Part shown: positions 9,291 to 19,141 of the stretch, piece after piece
How positions within the stretch are numbered: position 1 is the first letter of the stretch
Layout of the letters: every line of letters starts with the position of its first letter
Assembly (NCBI RefSeq): GCF_900099895.1
Contig: NZ_FNDY01000008.1
Span: 1-64,000, forward strand
Length of the DNA stretch: 64,000 nt
Source: Paenibacillus naphthalenovorans
GTDB taxonomy: Bacteria; Bacillota; Bacilli; Paenibacillales; NBRC-103111
Reading direction: 5' to 3'
The notes under the pieces: generated by a model
What the model was told of the DNA's origin: nothing
Databases searched by the model: none
What the model saw: the letters and a program-made list of their open reading frames with translations, nothing else
Program-made: the position numbers and the translations under genes

Positions 9291-9305
9291 TGATAATGAT
9301 TATCA
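9291..9305 (+). promoter_or_regulatory. Fur box 2 (perfect 7-1-7)
   Basis: TGATAATGATTATCA is an exact 15-bp Fur consensus palindrome, located 110 bp before the ATG at 9415. It predicts iron-repressed transcription of the following surface-protein genes. Confidence 0.92.
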
Positions 9306-9414
9306 TTTTTATTTATTTTTTCTGCGGCAGGCATTCCTGCTTCAAGAAATACTTTAGGCCTAAGCAGTCGTCAAGTTGAAAGTACAAAACCAAACTAAGG
9401 GAGTGTATTCCAAG

Positions 9415-9807
9415 ATGAAATTATCGGTGAAAAAAACGTTCTCCATGCTGATGCTGGTGTTCATGCTCACCATTGTGTTGGCATTACCTGCTTTTGCTGC
9501 GGCTACGAACTATCAATTTTTGGATGCAAACGGGAATTACTCTCCACATGCGACTGCTTTCACTTATGATGCGGTGATTTCCGGATCGACAGTGACCGTC
9601 CATTACGATAGTGCATACGTCTACGGCTTGAAGGTCTATAATGCCGCCACAGGTCTCTATGATACAATTCCCGGTACGGTATCAGGCAGCTATATTTATT
9701 TCACATTTGATGTGAATGACTTTGATACGAATCTGCCTGTTAAACTTGGTGTGAATGCTGGGCCTCATAGCGGAGACCTGGATTTGTTCATCGAATGGCT
9801 ATTATAA
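9415..9807 (+). CDS. Small secreted iron-regulated protein, possibly a divergent NEAT-like domain
   Basis: The protein has 130 residues from the ATG at 9415, which follows AAGGGAG; the upstream in-frame TTG has no ribosome binding site. It has a clear signal peptide (basic start, hydrophobic core, LPAFA-A cleavage near residue 25). The mature part of about 105 residues is beta-rich. Its SGSTVTVHYDSAYVYGLKVY strand pair and the FTFDVNDF segment loosely follow the order of strands in NEAT domains, but the heme-binding YxxxY motif is missing. It lies just behind two Fur boxes and in front of a giant NEAT protein, so a role in iron or heme capture is inferred from context. The family assignment is tentative. 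Confidence 0.6.
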   Translation: MKLSVKKTFSMLMLVFMLTIVLALPAFAAATNYQFLDANGNYSPHATAFTYDAVISGSTVTVHYDSAYVYGLKVYNAATGLYDTIPGTVSGSYIYFTFDVNDFDTNLPVKLGVNAGPHSGDLDLFIEWLL

Positions 9808-9928
9808 TCCGCAGTTAGCCGGCTAAAGGCAACTGCTAATCATGTAAGGAGTGAAGAATGGCTTGCCGTTACCGGAGCCATTCTTCGCTTGTTATGCAAA
9901 CACCGAATGTTTAAGGAGAGTAATTCAA

Positions 9929-12900
9929 TTGGCTAATCAATTTAGGAAAACTGTGGCGATGATTCTTACCTTCGTATTGTTTCTGTCTGCCATACATATA
10001 GGGCCGGCATCGGCGGAAGAAAGTCCGGCTACCGTGCCCGACGGGGTATACCCGATCGAATTCCGGTATGTTCAGGATAAAAACCCTACGCAAACCTCGG
10101 TATCCAATTCATACATGGTTCCGGGCACAGGGAAATTAATTGTGCAGAACGGAAAGGCGAAATTCGAGAATGAGATTTCGAAGGAAAACTATGCTTTATT
10201 TGAATATTTCGGTTCGCGTATGGCTGGCAGGGATAAGGCTGTCATTCAAGAAACCGTAGGTCAGGAACCGGTTATTATTGGCATTGAGGGCTATCAACCG
10301 GTTGCGACCCGGTTGACCGATGACGGCAATCATGTGATTGTCCAGATCGAAATAGCGGAAATCGGGAAGATACAAGATATTTTAATGCATATTCACGATA
10401 AGGATAATATCTATCAATTACCGCAGCCTTATAACTATTGGTATAATGTCGGTTTGGAATTGGATATAAGCGGTCTTCCCGGAACCGGCGGAGACGGTGG
10501 AGACGGTGGAGACGGTGGAGACGGCGGAAGTGGCGGTGACAGTACACCAGTTACTTTAGAAATGTTTAATAATCTGGTTACAGTGGCACGTTCCGTTTAT
10601 GAAAGCACTTACGAAGGAACGGGCGATGGTTTCTATCCTGTCGGATCCAAAACGGCATTATATAACAGCATCACAACAGCGGAAAGCATCGCAGCGAGTG
10701 CCGGGGGCAACCAGGTGCTGTTGAAGGCAGCCTACGATATTTTAAACGAAGCATTAAATCATTATCAATCTTTGCGTATTGTCGTTAACAAGACAAGTTT
10801 AATTGAATTAATAGAACAAATAAGGTTATTTACGGAAACAGCCAAGGAAGGCGGAACAGCTGAGGGCGGTCCGGGCGGTTCAACTACCTTTGCCATATCT
10901 GATAAAGAATATGCCTATCCCACAGTCAGCAGCTTTGTAAACAGACTTGCAGAGGCATCGAATGTTGTAGCTGACCCCAATGCTTCTCCGGAAGATGTGG
11001 CCAATCAATATAATTTGTTGTATAACGGTGATTCGCTCCGAGTCGGATTTAAAGATATCGAGAAAAGACAGTTTCTGGCTTCGACAGTGAGAATTATGGT
11101 TCTGGATACGGATACCGTAACCACTACTTACTCCGTTTATGCCAATGAGTTCAAGCCAACGGCGACCATACTCCATCAAGCGGAAGCGCCTTATTACCAA
11201 GCCTACGCTAACATTACTTTTGTCAATCCTGCAGGCGAATTGGATGTCAAACGAACCAATCCCAATTCGGCAGGATACTATACTCCAACCTCGTTCAGCC
11301 TCAGTGGAGTTCCGGTGCGGAACAGCTCGGACGAGCACAATAAAACGTACCAGGTGAGCATCAGATATCAAACTGCTGATGATTCCAAATGGAGGGGATT
11401 GTCGGGGCTGCGGTACACGGTCAACGGTGTTACCAAAACCGTTTTTATCAGCTACAATGCGGAGCAGCTTGACGCATTAAACGCCTCCATTGATGCCGCC
11501 AAGCAGATCTATCATACGGCTGTGGAAGGTACGGCGCCAGGACAATATAGTGCAGGCTCCAAAGCAAAGCTGCTGCAAGCCATTGAGCTTGCCGAAGTTA
11601 CCGGAAGCAACCTTGCCGCTCCAAGACCGCAAATCGCTGCGGCTGCGACCGCTTTGCAAACGGCAGTGGAAGCATTCCAGGCAACGGCTGCGCGTACGGT
11701 CTATTTCTCGGCCGTTCATGCAACGAAGGACGCTTTCTCTTCCATGGATAACTACTTCGTGAAGCCGGCGGTCGTGACTACAGAAGAGGATGGCGCTGTC
11801 TATGCATCTGTAACCATTAAGGACAGCTCACGCATACCGGAATTCAAAGTTAAGCAAAACGGCGAATTTGTGGAAGCCGCTTTGGTGAGCGAGGATACAG
11901 CAGCGAATACAAGGGTCGTTAAATTCAAGATTGATCATTTGCAGGAGCTTCTTGATGCGAAGGTGCGTGTGGTCGTGCCGGCGCAAGGTTATGAGAGTAC
12001 CCATGACATTCGTTTGAACTTTAACAATGTAGACAATACTGCGTTGTCCCAGGCTATTGCCAATGCGACTGCAGTACATCGGGCGGCGGTGGCAGGTACA
12101 CAGCCGGGCCAATACCCGGAAGCGGCCAAGGCTGCTCTTCAGAGCGCAATCGATGCTGCCGGTGCCGAAGCAGCACGAGTAATGGGCACGCCGGAACAGA
12201 CAGCCGCAGCGCTGCTGGCGCTGCAGCAAGCATTAAATACGTTCAAGGCGTCTGTGATTTCCAGTCCCGGCCAATATCCTATCGGTTTCACGATCTACAA
12301 AGTGAATACCAATGAACCATCGGTTATGTACGACTATGTAGATAAAACAAGCGGCAAATTAACGCTAAGAGACGGCAAAAAATATGTGTCGTTCACCCTA
12401 AATCAAAGTAAAGAAATTGTAAGCTTCAAAACAAAGTTAAACGCGGACTCGCCGTTAATCGAAACCACTACAATAAATACCGATGCAGCAGCTAACCAAA
12501 GAACGGTTGAATTCGAAGTGGAGGATTTAACGAAAAAAGTTGACGGATGGGTAAAAATTTATTGGGATTTAGGGCCTCCGATCGGCATTTACGATCATGA
12601 GTACGAGGTTCAGATCGGATTCAGCGATTTGCCGGCCATTCCCGATCCGGTCAACAAAACCGCATTAAACACATTGATTGCCGACGCCCAAGCGAAACAT
12701 GCGGCGGCAGTGGAAGGAACGCAAGTTGGGCAGTATCCTGCAGGTTCGAAAGCCAAGCTGCTAACGGCGATTACTGCAGCACAAGCGGTAGCTGCCGACT
12801 CGGCGGCCACACAGCAGCAGGTGAACGAAGCGCATAACGCGCTGCAAGCAGCGGTAACGGCGTTCGTTAACTCTGTTAATACCGGCGGACCGGTGACAGT

Positions 12901-14983
12901 AGACAAAACCGTATTAAATGCCGCCATCGCCGACGCTCAAGCCAAGTATGATGCCGCAGTCGAGGGAACGGCGTTAGGTCAATATTTGGCCGGCGCCAAA
13001 AATAAATTTAAAAAATCGCTCGATGCGGTAAAAGCTGTGGCTGCGAATACCCAAGCAACGCAAGCGCAAGTGGATGAAGCGGTAAAAACATTGCAGGCAG
13101 CCGTAAAATTGTTCAGCTCTGCGCAGTATAAAGATGCTGTTACCCAACTGCCCGATGGAGAGTATTCATTGCAGTTCAATATTTTCACAGCAGGGACGGA
13201 GCAGCTATCGGCCGTTCAGGACTATGTTGATGCAAGCAGCGGCAAATTGCTCGTTGAAGGCGGTAAAAAGTACGTATCGTTCACATTGAATCGGGCTAAG
13301 GAAGTGAGCTCCTTCCAGACGAAGCTGAACTCAACTTCAGCCTTGACCGAAGCGGAAGTGGTTAGCAAAGACGATACGGCGGATACCAAAAACATCAAAT
13401 TCGAAGTACAGGATTTGTCGATCAATAAGCAATATGGTCTTGTCAAGCTTCTGACTTCCGATGCACAAGAAGTAAATTACGATGTACAAATCGGATACGG
13501 CAAGATCCAATTGGACTTGACTAAACCGGTGAAAGACGGCCAGTACCATGTCAGCCTCGCCCCAAGATCGGATGATCCGGCAGCGCCTCCGGTCATAGAT
13601 TACATCGTGGAAAGCAGACTTAACGTACAAAACGGCAAAAAACTAGCAACAGTGAAATTGAAGAGCGGAGTAACGCTTTATGAAATTTTGCTGCTTAATG
13701 CCGACGGTACGACCAATAAAGTCATCACGCCAACGTATTCGGCTAAAGCTTCGGGGCTTGTTCGGGTGCTTGCCGATGAACCTGCAGGTCAAAGCGTTCA
13801 ATTTGAAGCAGCGGATGATTTGACGGCCACCTATGCATTCGGTGTAGTGAAAGACGGCCAGGATGCAACCATCAAAGTCGGGTTTGGTGCCATTGAGCCG
13901 GTAACAAGCGTTAGTGTGATCACACCTATGCCGGACGAGCCCATCGCACCGGTTGACTCTGGAAGCAATGATAGCGGAATCATCTACCCAGTAGGAGGCT
14001 CTTCAGGAGGCGCTGCGGTGATCAGCACGCTTCAGGACGGGAAATACTCCGTAAATTATGCAATCCATAATGTGGGCACGGATCAAAAATCAATTCTTCA
14101 GAATTATGTCGTGACACCGGCATTATTGACGGTTTCCGGAAACAAAAAGGTTGTCTCGGTCAGGTTGAAACAAAGCAATGAAATCGGCTCTTTAAAAACA
14201 GAGCTTAACGGCGCATGGACCGATGTAAAGGTGATTGCTGAAGATCAGAAGAATAATACGCGCGATGTTCAATTCGAGATTAAAGATTTGTCATCCAAAT
14301 TAAAAATTTCGGCAAAAATCAATTCGGATGAGATCCAGGCCGAAATTTCATTTGATGCGAAAAACGTTCAAAAGGTGAGTGACGACGCACAGCTGACCGG
14401 CGGCCAAACGACTGCGGAAGGGCAAACTCCGGAGTCGAAACCAACGGTTCAAGTACTGAAAGATATCGAGAATCACTGGGCCCAAGCACTCATTGAACGC
14501 GCAGCAGGGCTTGGCATTGTCAATGGATATGAGGATGGAACGTTCCGTCCTGATGGCGAAATCAGCCGTGCCGAGTTTACAGTTCTCATTTCCCGCGCAC
14601 TTCAACTGGACAAGGGTGGAGAACTGAATTTTGCCGATCTGGACAAGGTTCCGGATTGGGCGAAATCCCATCTGGAGAAAGCGGTAGCCGCAGGCCTTAT
14701 CACAAGCTACGAGGATCATACGTTCAGACCTGAGCGCAGCATCAGCCGTTCGGAAATCGCGGTCATCATTGCCCGTGCATTGGATCTTCCGCTTGACGAA
14801 GAAGCTACTGCAGCATTCGCCGATGCGGAGCAAATTCCGGATTGGGCTTATGCTCATGTAGCCGCAGCCTCCAAGAAAGGGATTATTAATGGACGGGACA
14901 ACCATATTTTCGCTCCTCATGCCAATGCAACAAGGGCTGAGGCCGTGAAATTAATTTTGTCGCTCCTTGATGAAGTGAAGTAA
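9929..14983 (+). CDS. Giant multi-NEAT S-layer-anchored surface protein
   Basis: The protein has 1684 residues from the TTG at 9929, which follows AAGGAGAG by 8 nt; a signal peptide ends at GPASA near residue 29. NEAT-type modules are at about residues 34-180, 377-507 (divergent), 589-697, 779-900, 1070-1190, 1196-1324 (degenerate) and 1364-1482. They are separated by helical FIVAR-like repeats with the recurring VEGTxxGQYxAGSKxxL pattern and by a (GGD)n spacer near residue 190. Three SLH repeats (1509-1680) anchor it to secondary cell-wall polymer. The heme-ligating YxxxY motif is intact in NEAT1 (YNYWY) and NEAT4 (YDHEY), changed to YESTH in NEAT3, and absent in the others. Its role is presumably heme capture and relay at the envelope, by analogy to BslK/IsdX proteins. 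Confidence 0.92.
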   Translation: MANQFRKTVAMILTFVLFLSAIHIGPASAEESPATVPDGVYPIEFRYVQDKNPTQTSVSNSYMVPGTGKLIVQNGKAKFENEISKENYALFEYFGSRMAGRDKAVIQETVGQEPVIIGIEGYQPVATRLTDDGNHVIVQIEIAEIGKIQDILMHIHDKDNIYQLPQPYNYWYNVGLELDISGLPGTGGDGGDGGDGGDGGSGGDSTPVTLEMFNNLVTVARSVYESTYEGTGDGFYPVGSKTALYNSITTAESIAASAGGNQVLLKAAYDILNEALNHYQSLRIVVNKTSLIELIEQIRLFTETAKEGGTAEGGPGGSTTFAISDKEYAYPTVSSFVNRLAEASNVVADPNASPEDVANQYNLLYNGDSLRVGFKDIEKRQFLASTVRIMVLDTDTVTTTYSVYANEFKPTATILHQAEAPYYQAYANITFVNPAGELDVKRTNPNSAGYYTPTSFSLSGVPVRNSSDEHNKTYQVSIRYQTADDSKWRGLSGLRYTVNGVTKTVFISYNAEQLDALNASIDAAKQIYHTAVEGTAPGQYSAGSKAKLLQAIELAEVTGSNLAAPRPQIAAAATALQTAVEAFQATAARTVYFSAVHATKDAFSSMDNYFVKPAVVTTEEDGAVYASVTIKDSSRIPEFKVKQNGEFVEAALVSEDTAANTRVVKFKIDHLQELLDAKVRVVVPAQGYESTHDIRLNFNNVDNTALSQAIANATAVHRAAVAGTQPGQYPEAAKAALQSAIDAAGAEAARVMGTPEQTAAALLALQQALNTFKASVISSPGQYPIGFTIYKVNTNEPSVMYDYVDKTSGKLTLRDGKKYVSFTLNQSKEIVSFKTKLNADSPLIETTTINTDAAANQRTVEFEVEDLTKKVDGWVKIYWDLGPPIGIYDHEYEVQIGFSDLPAIPDPVNKTALNTLIADAQAKHAAAVEGTQVGQYPAGSKAKLLTAITAAQAVAADSAATQQQVNEAHNALQAAVTAFVNSVNTGGPVTVDKTVLNAAIADAQAKYDAAVEGTALGQYLAGAKNKFKKSLDAVKAVAANTQATQAQVDEAVKTLQAAVKLFSSAQYKDAVTQLPDGEYSLQFNIFTAGTEQLSAVQDYVDASSGKLLVEGGKKYVSFTLNRAKEVSSFQTKLNSTSALTEAEVVSKDDTADTKNIKFEVQDLSINKQYGLVKLLTSDAQEVNYDVQIGYGKIQLDLTKPVKDGQYHVSLAPRSDDPAAPPVIDYIVESRLNVQNGKKLATVKLKSGVTLYEILLLNADGTTNKVITPTYSAKASGLVRVLADEPAGQSVQFEAADDLTATYAFGVVKDGQDATIKVGFGAIEPVTSVSVITPMPDEPIAPVDSGSNDSGIIYPVGGSSGGAAVISTLQDGKYSVNYAIHNVGTDQKSILQNYVVTPALLTVSGNKKVVSVRLKQSNEIGSLKTELNGAWTDVKVIAEDQKNNTRDVQFEIKDLSSKLKISAKINSDEIQAEISFDAKNVQKVSDDAQLTGGQTTAEGQTPESKPTVQVLKDIENHWAQALIERAAGLGIVNGYEDGTFRPDGEISRAEFTVLISRALQLDKGGELNFADLDKVPDWAKSHLEKAVAAGLITSYEDHTFRPERSISRSEIAVIIARALDLPLDEEATAAFADAEQIPDWAYAHVAAASKKGIINGRDNHIFAPHANATRAEAVKLILSLLDEVK
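10487..10541 (+). repeat. In-gene 9-bp tandem repeat (GGD)n
   Basis: Near-identical GGAGACGGT units repeat tandemly and encode a flexible Gly-Gly-Asp linker after the first NEAT domain. Such repeats can change copy number by slippage. Confidence 0.9.
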
Positions 14984-15024
14984 CCTGGATGTTTGAAGTC
15001 GGTTTTTATCCGATTATGAAGTTG

Positions 15025-15066
15025 ACGGGAGGATACCGGGCAACCGGCGTCCTCCACTATTTTTGC
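15025..15066 (+). terminator. Intergenic hairpin between the two NEAT-SLH genes
   Basis: GGAGGA and TCCTCC enclose a second short stem (CCGG/CCGG), followed by ACTATTTTT. It ends immediately before the ribosome binding site of the next gene, so it may partly terminate and lower expression of the distal gene. Confidence 0.65.
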
Positions 15067-15082
15067 TGTGAAGGAGAAGAAT

Positions 15083-16243
15083 ATGAAAAGACCCATGAAG
15101 AAACTGATGTCCGGTGTCTGTATCGCATCTTTGCTGGTGTCAGCCGCTCCCATCCCGGCAGCATGGGCTGCGGATGCGCCGCCCGCAGTAACCGCAGCCC
15201 AACCGGGCTCCGGTTCGGCCGTACTGCAGGACGGCAAATATACTATTAATTATATGGTAAAGAAATTCGGTACCGAACAGAAGTCCGTTATGCAGGATTA
15301 TGTCGTTACCCCCGGGACTTTAACCGTGGTGGACGGCAAGCAATATTTCACTATGACAATTAAACAAAGCAAAGAGACTACGGCGTTTAAAACCGAGATT
15401 AACGGCTCCTTGAAGGATACAGTGGTCGTTGGCACAAACGAAGAAAAAAACACGCGCGATGTCCAGTTTGAAGTCGAAGATTTGTCCAAGAAGGTTAAAG
15501 CCTGGGTTAAAATTGAATGGGCCGAATTGAATTACTTTCATGATTACTATGTAGACATTTCAATCGATAAAGACAGTGCCCGAAAAATTAGCGGGAGCGC
15601 GGAACCGGCCGGCAATGCGGATTCGGCGGCGGATGGGGATACGGTGCAGGAAGATCGGGGCCTGCCGGCTTCCGATGATCCATCCAAACCTGTAGAAGCA
15701 CCAAAACCGTCCTTTTCGGACATTCATAACCACTGGGCTAAAGAATTCATTGAGCAGGCAGCGGAATCAGGTATTGCCAACGGTTATGAGGACGGCAAAT
15801 TTAATCCGGACGGAGAGATAAGCCGTGCCGAGTTTACGGTTTTAATCGGACGTGCGTTGAAGCTGGAAGGCAAGAAAGCGGAATTAAATTATACCGATGA
15901 TGACCAAATTCCGGATTGGGCCAAAGCTCATCTTGAGCAGGCGGTTGGCGCAGGCATTATTAGCGGCTATGAAGACCGCACCTTCCGTCCGGACCGCAGC
16001 ATTACCCGTTCGGAAATTGCCGTTATGCTGGTTCGCGCACTGGGGCTTCAGCCGGAAACGAGCCAAAAGCTATCCTTTGCAGACGAGGGTCAGATTCCGG
16101 AATGGGCTTATCCTTATGTTGCGGCAACAACCCAAAAAAGCATAATGAACATCAGAGACAACAACCACTTCGCACCGAATGACAACGCAACCAGGGCCGA
16201 GGCCGTAACGTCAATTTTGCTTTTGTTAAAATATAAGAAGTAA
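15083..16243 (+). CDS. NEAT-SLH surface protein (BslK-like architecture)
   Basis: The protein has 386 residues from the ATG at 15083, which follows AAGGAG by 7 nt. The signal peptide is cleaved near PAAWA. One NEAT domain (about residues 50-170) starts with QDGKYTINYMV and ends with an intact heme motif, YFHDYYVDI (YxxxY). A linker rich in Pro, Ala and Asp leads to three SLH repeats (about 215-385; [27 protein letters not shown]). NEAT plus SLH matches Bacillus anthracis BslK, which binds heme at the S-layer. It is probably co-transcribed with the giant NEAT gene under Fur control. No heme ABC transporter or sortase is encoded in the window. Confidence 0.92.
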   Translation: MKRPMKKLMSGVCIASLLVSAAPIPAAWAADAPPAVTAAQPGSGSAVLQDGKYTINYMVKKFGTEQKSVMQDYVVTPGTLTVVDGKQYFTMTIKQSKETTAFKTEINGSLKDTVVVGTNEEKNTRDVQFEVEDLSKKVKAWVKIEWAELNYFHDYYVDISIDKDSARKISGSAEPAGNADSAADGDTVQEDRGLPASDDPSKPVEAPKPSFSDIHNHWAKEFIEQAAESGIANGYEDGKFNPDGEISRAEFTVLIGRALKLEGKKAELNYTDDDQIPDWAKAHLEQAVGAGIISGYEDRTFRPDRSITRSEIAVMLVRALGLQPETSQKLSFADEGQIPEWAYPYVAATTQKSIMNIRDNNHFAPNDNATRAEAVTSILLLLKYKK

Positions 16244-16258
16244 TGCTTACACTTCGCC

Positions 16259-17452
16259 CTACTTCGAGCCCTGGGATTGGCCGGGATATTTGACGACAGG
16301 CCATTTTTCCTTTCGCAAAGCATCAAGCAATTCCGGACCGACATGAAGATTATCCCGGACAAGCTCCCGAGGGGTTAGCGCCATCCACTGGTTTAAGGAA
16401 ATATCGGCAAACCGATCGCTCTTGAACATTTCCAAAAACCATAACGTTTCAGTCCCGGTATTTTGTATGTAGTGGCCAAAGGCGAAAGGCACGTAACCGA
16501 CATCTCCCGCTCGGTAATCAAAAGTTCGCGCCACTCCGTTGCCGCCAAAAACGGTCATCCGTCCTTGTCCGGTAAGGTAATACTGCCATTCGTCATTATT
16601 GGGATGCCAGTGCAGTTCTCTCATTGCGCCGGGTTGAATTTCGACCAACGCCGCAGCAATGGTTTTTGAAATCGGGAAATTGGAGGAATCCGCGATACGC
16701 ACGCTTCCGCCCGGCGTAACCAACGGAGTTTGGGCTAACAGCCGATGCTTGAAACTGATTGGAACTGTGCCATAAGGGGATTGGACTTCCTGGCTCTCCA
16801 GTGAACCTGGAACACGGGTTTGAAAGATATAAACCTGGTCTGGGGGAATGGAATCGAATGCGCTGGCAGGAACGCCGAAATTGGCTGACAGTACGTCTAT
16901 TGGGGTATGAGCAAACCAATCGGAGATAGACAACGTGTTCAGGTCGGAGAAGTGTCCGTCATCGAAAACAAGTAAAAATTCGCATCCTTCCTCCAATCCC
17001 TGAATGGAATGCGGCAATCCGGCCGGGAAATACCAGAGATCACCCGGGCCGATGTCTGCAATAAAGTTTCGTCCGTTTTGGTCGACAGCCGTTATTCGTG
17101 CGCTGCCCCAAATCATGTATGCCCACTCCGCTTGTTGATGCCAGTGCAATTCCCGCGTTCCGCCCGGCATTAAGCTCATGTTAACTCCCGCAAGGGTTGT
17201 GGCGATCGGCAATTCCCTAACGGTGATTTCCCGGGACCAGCCCCCTTGATTCAGTTTCATATGAGTGTCGGAGAAAGACATTCTGAGGTTGGGCAGCAAG
17301 CCGGAATCCGTGACCGGCGGGACAAACATATTCGGATTTTCCAGGTCCCTCATAATATCGCGAGGACCGTAATCAGGCCCGCCGGCACCGTCGCTTCGAA
17401 TCGGCTGGGGCACGATAAATGGCTTACCGTTATTGGGGTGAGGAGTATTCAT
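16259..17452 (-). CDS. Bicupin oxalate decarboxylase family protein
   Basis: The protein has 397 residues, the usual OxdC/OxdD length. Both cupins keep their Mn-binding sets: [11 protein letters not shown] with GLPHSIQ (N-terminal) and [12 protein letters not shown] with FGHYIQ (C-terminal). Family knowledge: OxdC converts oxalate to formate and CO2, with Glu162 of the SENST lid as proton donor. Here the aligned lid reads SDLNT (in [17 protein letters not shown]), so Glu is replaced by Asp and the neighbours differ. No signal peptide; Bacillus OxdD is a spore-coat protein. It converges with the NEAT-SLH gene, with 15 bp between the stop codons. The family call is firm; decarboxylase activity is less certain because of the lid. 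Confidence 0.92.
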   Translation of the reverse strand: MNTPHPNNGKPFIVPQPIRSDGAGGPDYGPRDIMRDLENPNMFVPPVTDSGLLPNLRMSFSDTHMKLNQGGWSREITVRELPIATTLAGVNMSLMPGGTRELHWHQQAEWAYMIWGSARITAVDQNGRNFIADIGPGDLWYFPAGLPHSIQGLEEGCEFLLVFDDGHFSDLNTLSISDWFAHTPIDVLSANFGVPASAFDSIPPDQVYIFQTRVPGSLESQEVQSPYGTVPISFKHRLLAQTPLVTPGGSVRIADSSNFPISKTIAAALVEIQPGAMRELHWHPNNDEWQYYLTGQGRMTVFGGNGVARTFDYRAGDVGYVPFAFGHYIQNTGTETLWFLEMFKSDRFADISLNQWMALTPRELVRDNLHVGPELLDALRKEKWPVVKYPGQSQGSK

Positions 17453-17576
17453 GGTAATCAGGTTTCCTCCATTGAATGAATGTACGAACCGCTTTTAGGC
17501 ATACAAAATATGTTTATGAGACAGGGCTTGGATATTATGAAGCAAAGCCAACATATCATATGCATTATGAACAAGA

Positions 17577-17622
17577 ACGCCACTTAGCGGACCATTTTTC
17601 CGCCAGGTGGCGTTTTCTTTTT
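17577..17622 (+). terminator. Hairpin with T tract
   Basis: AACGCCAC with GTGGCGTT, plus an inner GCGGA/TCCGC stem, is followed by TTTTCTTTTT. The T tract is on the plus strand although no clear plus-strand gene precedes it; it abuts the end of the minus-strand gene 17621-18112. Confidence 0.55.
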
Positions 17623-18112
17623 AAGCAAACACTTTTTGTGCCATGTCCAGTCTTACCGTAGTTAAATATGAAATTTGAGGAAGGGAAAAGAAGGAAGCCA
17701 AAGATCGAAGTCTGGTGTATATGGTGCGCAAAATGACAGAGTCCAGCTCAATAATCATAGATTCGTTAGCTATGTAATCCTTTAGACAAACTCGGATGAG
17801 ATAGGGGCTATCTTTTAAGGTGACTGATGTTCGATGGGCGGGGTCATCATCATTGTAAAAAAAGTAATGGGTCTGCTTCACGGCATTTTGATAGAGTTCA
17901 GCGCACCGTTCGCTGACTTTTATAGTTCTTTTTTGCTCCAGACAATCTATTACGGTCAGGATTCGGTTCGAACCATCCAAAGAATCTTTTTTCAAATACA
18001 CGATCTCGTGAATCTCTACCCCTTCCATGAGCAGTCGGATGATAATGGCATCCTGGGGATTCAAGCACTGCCTCTCAATAAAATACAGATTTTCCAATGT
18101 GAGGTTGGTCAT
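17621..18112 (-). CDS. Hypothetical protein, faint tyrosine-recombinase-fold resemblance
   Basis: The product has 163 residues with the ATG at 18112 (MTNLTLENLY) behind AGGAAAGGAA; the 66 residues upstream in frame would run through a terminator and are not used. The family is not recognised. The segment IIRLLMEGVEIHEIVYLKKDSL followed by a beta hairpin is reminiscent of the start of tyrosine-recombinase catalytic domains, and the C-terminus is helical. The Arg-His-Arg-Tyr catalytic set is not evident. A DNA-binding, non-catalytic relative is a speculative possibility. It stands alone between hairpins. Confidence 0.5.
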   Translation of the reverse strand: MTNLTLENLYFIERQCLNPQDAIIIRLLMEGVEIHEIVYLKKDSLDGSNRILTVIDCLEQKRTIKVSERCAELYQNAVKQTHYFFYNDDDPAHRTSVTLKDSPYLIRVCLKDYIANESMIIELDSVILRTIYTRLRSLASFFSLPQISYLTTVRLDMAQKVFA

Positions 18113-18293
18113 AAAATATACATCTTTCCTTTCCTTTTTACGGTATAGGGGGCTGCGAGAATATATTATACATGATAGAAATATAATTGGAAACAGATGT
18201 AAAATAAGAGGTTTTGTCGTTATTTGCGCGGCTGAAACGCTGATAATCATTCGATCCGTTATCGGCTTCCGGGCAATGCACTGTTCCGGGTTA

Positions 18294-18345
18294 CAAAAAA
18301 CGCCACTCACGGATGATGCCGCAGGGTGGCGTTTTGCTTTTAGCT
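18294..18345. terminator. Bidirectional terminator
   Basis: AAAACGCCACTC pairs with GGGTGGCGTTTT, giving A and T runs on both sides. It terminates the GVHG-repeat gene (minus) and resembles the hairpin at 17577-17622 (same CGCCAC/GTGGCG stem). Confidence 0.8.
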
Positions 18346-18567
18346 TTTGCTTGATCGATGTGTGCCATGTACGCCATGTGACCCATGTACGCCATGTGCG
18401 CCGTGAACCCCGTGAACACCAGGCCAGCCTGGATGGTAACCGCCGGTATAACCGCTGTAATAACCGCCGATAGAATGTACTCCGGGGTAGTAGGAGGAAT
18501 AGGGAGTCGAATAAACAGTGATCGGATAATAAGGATTATAGCCATAACCAAAAGGCGTATAAGCCAT
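18340..18567 (-). CDS. Gly/Tyr-rich protein with GVHG repeats (coat-like)
   Basis: The product has 75 residues with the ATG at 18567 behind GAGAGGAG (8 nt). The first half is dense in Tyr, Gly, Pro and Ser (FGYGYNPYY, STPYSSYYPG). The second half is a run of Gly-x-His-Gly units (GVHGVHGAHGVHGSHGVHG) ending in a short basic tail. There is no signal peptide or TM segment. The composition resembles spore-coat or crust proteins of Bacillales and the His repeats could bind metal; both are inference. Its stop lies inside the bidirectional terminator. Confidence 0.65.
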   Translation of the reverse strand: MAYTPFGYGYNPYYPITVYSTPYSSYYPGVHSIGGYYSGYTGGYHPGWPGVHGVHGAHGVHGSHGVHGTHRSSKS

Positions 18568-18702
18568 CTCATCAGCTCCTCTCAGGATGGGATGATACAA
18601 CTTATGCATGGTTCATTGATCGTGATGCTTGCCCTATAAAATTAGACGAATGACACAGGAAAAATTCGGTCTAACGCTTTCAACGAACTTCAAAAAGGTG
18701 AA

Positions 18703-18740
18703 ACAGTAAAAAAGACGACCCCGTAAGATCGCCTCGCAAA
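18703..18740 (-). terminator. Terminator of the 37-residue peptide gene
   Basis: On the minus strand GGCGATCT pairs with GGGTCGTC (with G-U pairs) and six T residues follow, about 15 nt after the small gene's stop codon. Confidence 0.65.
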
Positions 18741-18754
18741 ATCACTGTATAAGT

Positions 18755-18868
18755 TCAATGGAAAATCTCGACAAAGCTTTTAATCACCAGAAAAGGTAAT
18801 GCGCCGATAGAAATAAAAGCAAAACCTATGCCTTTAGCGATCGATTTCACTGCTTCTATAATTCCCAT
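18755..18868 (-). CDS. Small hydrophobic peptide (37 residues)
   Basis: The ATG at 18868 follows AGGAGAGG by 7 nt. The product begins MGIIEAVKSIAKGIG, continues with a hydrophobic helix (FAFISIGALPFLVI) and ends KSFVEIFH. It has its own terminator. Length, N-terminal MGII and amphipathic character recall phenol-soluble-modulin-like or leaderless bacteriocin-like peptides, or a small membrane regulatory protein. None of these is established. No immunity or export gene is adjacent. Confidence 0.6.
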   Translation of the reverse strand: MGIIEAVKSIAKGIGFAFISIGALPFLVIKSFVEIFH

Positions 18869-19141
18869 AATGAATCCTCTCCTATTTCTGTCCAAAAGTT
18901 TGTCCGTTATGTGAATATTGTAAAAAAATTCAGATAATTAGTCAACCAAAAAATATTTTATACATAAACAATTGAATGCTAAATATAATTAATCTCTAAA
19001 ATCAGGCTTGCCGGCGCTTTTAACCAAAGGGAAATAACAATTACTTATAGTAATTAAATATAAATAAAGAAATAAATTGTATTATGTGAGCTTGTTGTCG
19101 GGACAATTTTTGTTATAATAAAAGTATAGGTGGTGATTAAA

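Noticed and set aside
10487-10541. Regular short repeats as a CRISPR array
   Set aside because: The 9-bp units are contiguous, lie in frame within a gene and encode Gly-Gly-Asp; there are no spacers. The GVHG repeats at 18358-18420 are likewise coding.
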